From: Bordetella genomosp. 13 | GTDB lineage: Bacteria; Pseudomonadota; Gammaproteobacteria; Burkholderiales; Burkholderiaceae_B | Reading direction: 5' to 3' | DNA length: 64,000 bases | NCBI RefSeq assembly: GCF_002119665.1 | Contig: NZ_CP021111.1 | Coordinates: forward strand, 4,650,001 to 4,714,000 | Shown here: in pieces, positions 61,310 to 64,000 of the stretch | How the letters are laid out: each line of letters starts with the position of its first letter | Position numbering within the stretch: the first letter of the stretch is position 1 | Made by a program: the position numbers and the translations under genes | Notes under the pieces: generated by a model | Database searches by the model: none | The model's input: the letters and a program-made list of their open reading frames with translations, nothing else | What the model was told of the DNA's origin: nothing

Positions 61310-64000
61310 GGCTGCTGCGCCGGCGTGCGCTGCGCGGCCGGCCGGCGGCCGCGCCCCAGGCGGTCGAACATCAGGTAGATGACCGGCGTGGTGAACAGCG
61401 TCAGCACCTGGCTGACCAGCAGGCCGCCCACCATCACCAGGCCCAGCGGCTGCCGCAGCTCGGCGCCGGTGCCGGTCGACAGCATCAGCGGCAGCGCGCC
61501 GAACAGCGCGGCCAGCGTGGTCATCAGGATGGGCCGGAAGCGCAGCAGCGCGGCCTCATGGATGGCCTCGCGCGGCGACAGGCCGCGCTTGCGCTCGGCA
61601 TCCAGCGCGAAGTCGATCATCATGATGGCGTTCTTCTTCACGATGCCGATCAGCAGGATGATGCCGATGATGCCGATCATGTCGAGATCGGTGCCGCTCA
61701 TCATCAGGGCCAGCAGCGCCCCCACGGCCGCAGAGGGCAGCGTCGACAGGATGGTGATGGGGTGGATGTAGCTTTCATACAGCACGCCCAGCACGATGTA
61801 CATGGTGACGATGGCCGCAAGAATCAGCCACAGCGTGCTGGACAGCGAGTTCTGGAACGCCAGCGCCGCGCCCTGGTAGCGCGTCTCGATGCTGGCCGGC
61901 ATGCCGATCTCCTGCTGCACCGCCGCGATGGCGTCCACCGCCGCCGACAGCGACGCGCCCTGCTCGAGGTTGAACGACAGCGTCACCATGGGGAACTGGT
62001 CGAGCCGGTTGATGGCCAGCACCGAGCGCCCTTCGATCACGCGCGCCACGCTGGACAACGGCACCAGCTGGCCGTCGGCCGTGGCAATGTGCAGCCGCTC
62101 CACCGAGGCGGGACCGTTGCCGAACTGCGGCTCGACCTCGAGCACCACGCGGTACTGGTTCGACTGCGTGAAGATGGTGGAGATCAGGCGCTGCCCATAG
62201 GCGTCGTACAGCACCTCGTCGATCGCCGACACCGTGATGCCCAGGCGCGAAGCCGCATCGCGGTCGATCTCCACCCAGGCCTGCAGCCCTTGGTCCTGCA
62301 GGTCGTGCGTCACGTCGCGCAGCTCGGGCACCCGGTTCAGGCGCTCGGCCAGCCGGGGCACCCATTCGGCAAGCACGTCCAGGTCGGGATTCGACAAGGT
62401 CATCTGGTACTGCGTACGCGCTACGCGGTCGTCGATGGTCAGGTCCTGCACCGGCTGCATGAACACCCGCATGTTCGCCTGGCCTTCCTCGAACGACTTC
62501 TGCAGCCGCTGCACGACTTCCGCCAGGGTATCCTCGCGCTCGGCGTGCGGCTTGAGCGCGATCTGCATGCGGCCTGCGCTGAGCGTGGCGTTGCTGCCGT
62601 CCACCCCGATGAAGGATGACACCGACGCCACCGCGGGGTCCTGCATGGCGATGCGCGCCACCGACTCCTGGCGTTCGGCCATGGCCTTGAACGACACCGA
62701 CTGCGGCGCCTGCGTGATGGCCTGGATCATGCCGCTGTCCTGCTGCGGGAAGAAGCCCTTCGGAATCAGCAGGTACAGCAGCACCGTGAGGGCGAAGGTG
62801 GCCAGCGCCACGACCAGCGTCAGCGGCTGGTGGCGCAGCACCACGGCCAGCATGCGGTCGTACCGCGCGATGACGCCATCGAAGAACGCGGCGGTGGCGC
62901 GATGGAAGCGGCCGTAGCGGTGCTCGGATTCGGGCTTGAGCAGGCGAGCGCACATCATCGGCGTGAGCGTCAGCGACACCACCAGCGAGATGAGAATGGC
63001 CACCGCCAGCGTGACGGCGAACTCGCGGAACAGCCGGCCCACCACCTCGGTCATGAACAGCAGCGGGATCAGCACCGCGATCAGCGAGAAGGTCAGCGAG
63101 ATCAGCGTGAAGCCGATCTGGCTGGCGCCCTTCAGCGCGGCGGCCATCGGCGTCTCGCCCTCCTCGATGTGGCGCGCGATGTTCTCGATCATCACGATGG
63201 CGTCGTCCACCACGAAGCCCGTGGCGATGGTCAGCGCCATCAGCGTCAGGTTGTTGATGCTGAAGCCGGCCAGGTACATGATGCCGAACGTGCCGATCAG
63301 CGACAGCGGCACCACCACGCTCGGTATCAGCGTCACCGTCAGGCTGCGCAGGAACACGAACGTGACCATCACCACCAGCGCGATGGCCAGCATCATCTCG
63401 TGTTCGACGGCGGCCACCGAATCGCGGATGGTCTGCGTGCGGTCCGCCACCACGGTCACGTCCAGCGTGCCCGGCAGCGACGCGCGCAGCTGGGGCAGCA
63501 GCTCCTGGATGCGGTCGACCACGTCGATGACGTTGGCGCCGGGCTGGCGCTGCACGTTGACCAGGATGGCCGGCCGGTCGCCCACCCACGCGGCCTGGCG
63601 CACGTCCTCGGCGCCCTGCACCGCTCGCCCCACGTCGGACAGCCGCAGCGGCGCATTGTTGCGATAGGCAATGATGAGGTCGTTGTAGGCCGTGGGCGAC
63701 TGCAGCTGGTCGTTGGCGTTGATGGTGATGGAGCGCTGCGGGCCGTCCAGGTTGCCCTTCGGCTGGTTGACGTTGGCCCCCACCACCGCCGCCCGCAGGT
63801 CGGACAGGCTGAGGCCGGCGGCCGCAAGGGCCTGCGGATTGACCTGCACGCGCACCGCCGGACGCTGCCCGCCCGCCACGCTGACCAGGCCCACGCCCTG
63901 CACCTGCGACAGCCGCTGCGCCATGCGCGTGTCCACCAGGTCGCGCACCTGCGGCAGCGCCATGGTGGGCGACGTGACGGCCAGCGTGAGCACGGCCGCA
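61306..64000 (-). CDS. mdtB: RND multidrug efflux permease MdtB (5' end outside window)
   Basis: First permease of the heteromeric pump; the reading frame is open to the window edge, so about 140-150 N-terminal residues are missing (898 residues visible of roughly 1040). The proton-relay segment is [20 protein letters not shown], followed by [34 protein letters not shown], and [20 protein letters not shown]. The sequence is clearly distinct from its downstream partner MdtC, yet close in layout. The membrane fusion protein gene (mdtA) should lie just outside the window to the right. The remaining frames on the opposite strand are shadows. Confidence 0.92.
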   Translation of the reverse strand, partial: AAVLTLAVTSPTMALPQVRDLVDTRMAQRLSQVQGVGLVSVAGGQRPAVRVQVNPQALAAAGLSLSDLRAAVVGANVNQPKGNLDGPQRSITINANDQLQSPTAYNDLIIAYRNNAPLRLSDVGRAVQGAEDVRQAAWVGDRPAILVNVQRQPGANVIDVVDRIQELLPQLRASLPGTLDVTVVADRTQTIRDSVAAVEHEMMLAIALVVMVTFVFLRSLTVTLIPSVVVPLSLIGTFGIMYLAGFSINNLTLMALTIATGFVVDDAIVMIENIARHIEEGETPMAAALKGASQIGFTLISLTFSLIAVLIPLLFMTEVVGRLFREFAVTLAVAILISLVVSLTLTPMMCARLLKPESEHRYGRFHRATAAFFDGVIARYDRMLAVVLRHQPLTLVVALATFALTVLLYLLIPKGFFPQQDSGMIQAITQAPQSVSFKAMAERQESVARIAMQDPAVASVSSFIGVDGSNATLSAGRMQIALKPHAEREDTLAEVVQRLQKSFEEGQANMRVFMQPVQDLTIDDRVARTQYQMTLSNPDLDVLAEWVPRLAERLNRVPELRDVTHDLQDQGLQAWVEIDRDAASRLGITVSAIDEVLYDAYGQRLISTIFTQSNQYRVVLEVEPQFGNGPASVERLHIATADGQLVPLSSVARVIEGRSVLAINRLDQFPMVTLSFNLEQGASLSAAVDAIAAVQQEIGMPASIETRYQGAALAFQNSLSSTLWLILAAIVTMYIVLGVLYESYIHPITILSTLPSAAVGALLALMMSGTDLDMIGIIGIILLIGIVKKNAIMMIDFALDAERKRGLSPREAIHEAALLRFRPILMTTLAALFGALPLMLSTGTGAELRQPLGLVMVGGLLVSQVLTLFTTPVIYLMFDRLGRGRRPAAQRTPAQQP

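Noticed and set aside
58205..61378. A 1057-codon open frame on the + strand
   Set aside because: It is the antisense shadow of mdtC, which has a complete RND motif set; the translation is low-complexity His/Gln/Arg-rich sequence.

Overview
The window is a compact, GC-rich (roughly two-thirds G+C by eye), almost gap-free bacterial chromosome segment. Gene content and order point to a betaproteobacterium of the Alcaligenaceae, most likely Bordetella or a close relative such as Achromobacter. The pointers are a Bug-type periplasmic binding protein, the accB-accC-prmA-DUF3426 run, aroE-mtgA next to a TonB-like protein, and thiD/thiE/hemL beside rubredoxin and yqgE-ruvX. I count about 60 protein genes. 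I found no rRNA, tRNA, CRISPR array, insertion sequence or obvious pseudogene. Two genes run off the window: yggT at the left edge and an mdtB-type pump gene at the right edge.

Region by region. 1-7.5 kb: end of yggT, a glycine-zipper lipoprotein, then a leftward housekeeping run (aroQ, accB, accC, prmA, DUF3426 zinc-ribbon protein, PfkB kinase) and a TlpA-like thioredoxin. 7.5-16.3 kb: rightward mpl, YqiA-type esterase, RNB exoribonuclease, TonB-like protein, aroE, mtgA, lptG, apaH. 16.3-19.1 kb: a LysR regulator divergent from a LigI-like amidohydrolase and a Bug binding protein. 19.2-24.3 kb: acyltransferase, ruvX, yqgE and rubredoxin leftward; a ThiD-like protein, thiE and hemL rightward. 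24.5-29 kb: a DUF342/FapA-like protein, a membrane protein, a CsbD-like stress protein and a PAS-LuxR regulator.

29.1-36.9 kb is a leftward catabolic operon. It has the gene set of the aerobic CoA-dependent 2-aminobenzoate (anthranilate) pathway known from Azoarcus evansii: fused flavin monooxygenase/OYE reductase, SDR dehydrogenase, enoyl-CoA hydratase, acyl-CoA dehydrogenase, aryl-CoA ligase, thioesterase and RidA. Twelve kb away, 44.3-50.5 kb holds a complete branched-chain-type ABC importer (livKHMGF order), divergent from a kynurenine-formamidase-like hydrolase and a MarR regulator. The two loci carry a nearly identical 20-bp palindromic element in their control regions, so they probably form one regulon with the MarR protein as candidate repressor.

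Between them, 37.7-44.1 kb is a five-gene signalling operon: siaA, siaB, siaC and siaD (phosphatase, kinase, phospho-switch protein, diguanylate cyclase) followed by a DosP-like PAS-PAS-GAF-GGDEF-EAL protein whose GGDEF motif has decayed to SSDEF. A 760-bp intergenic region at 36.9-37.7 kb carries a strong long-armed inverted-repeat element. 50.6-58 kb: a membrane protein, an atypical SDR, argJ, a DUF815 ATPase, a Nudix-ThiE fusion and a DUF899 protein. 56.7-64 kb: a leftward heteromeric RND efflux operon (mdtB-mdtC-outer membrane factor).
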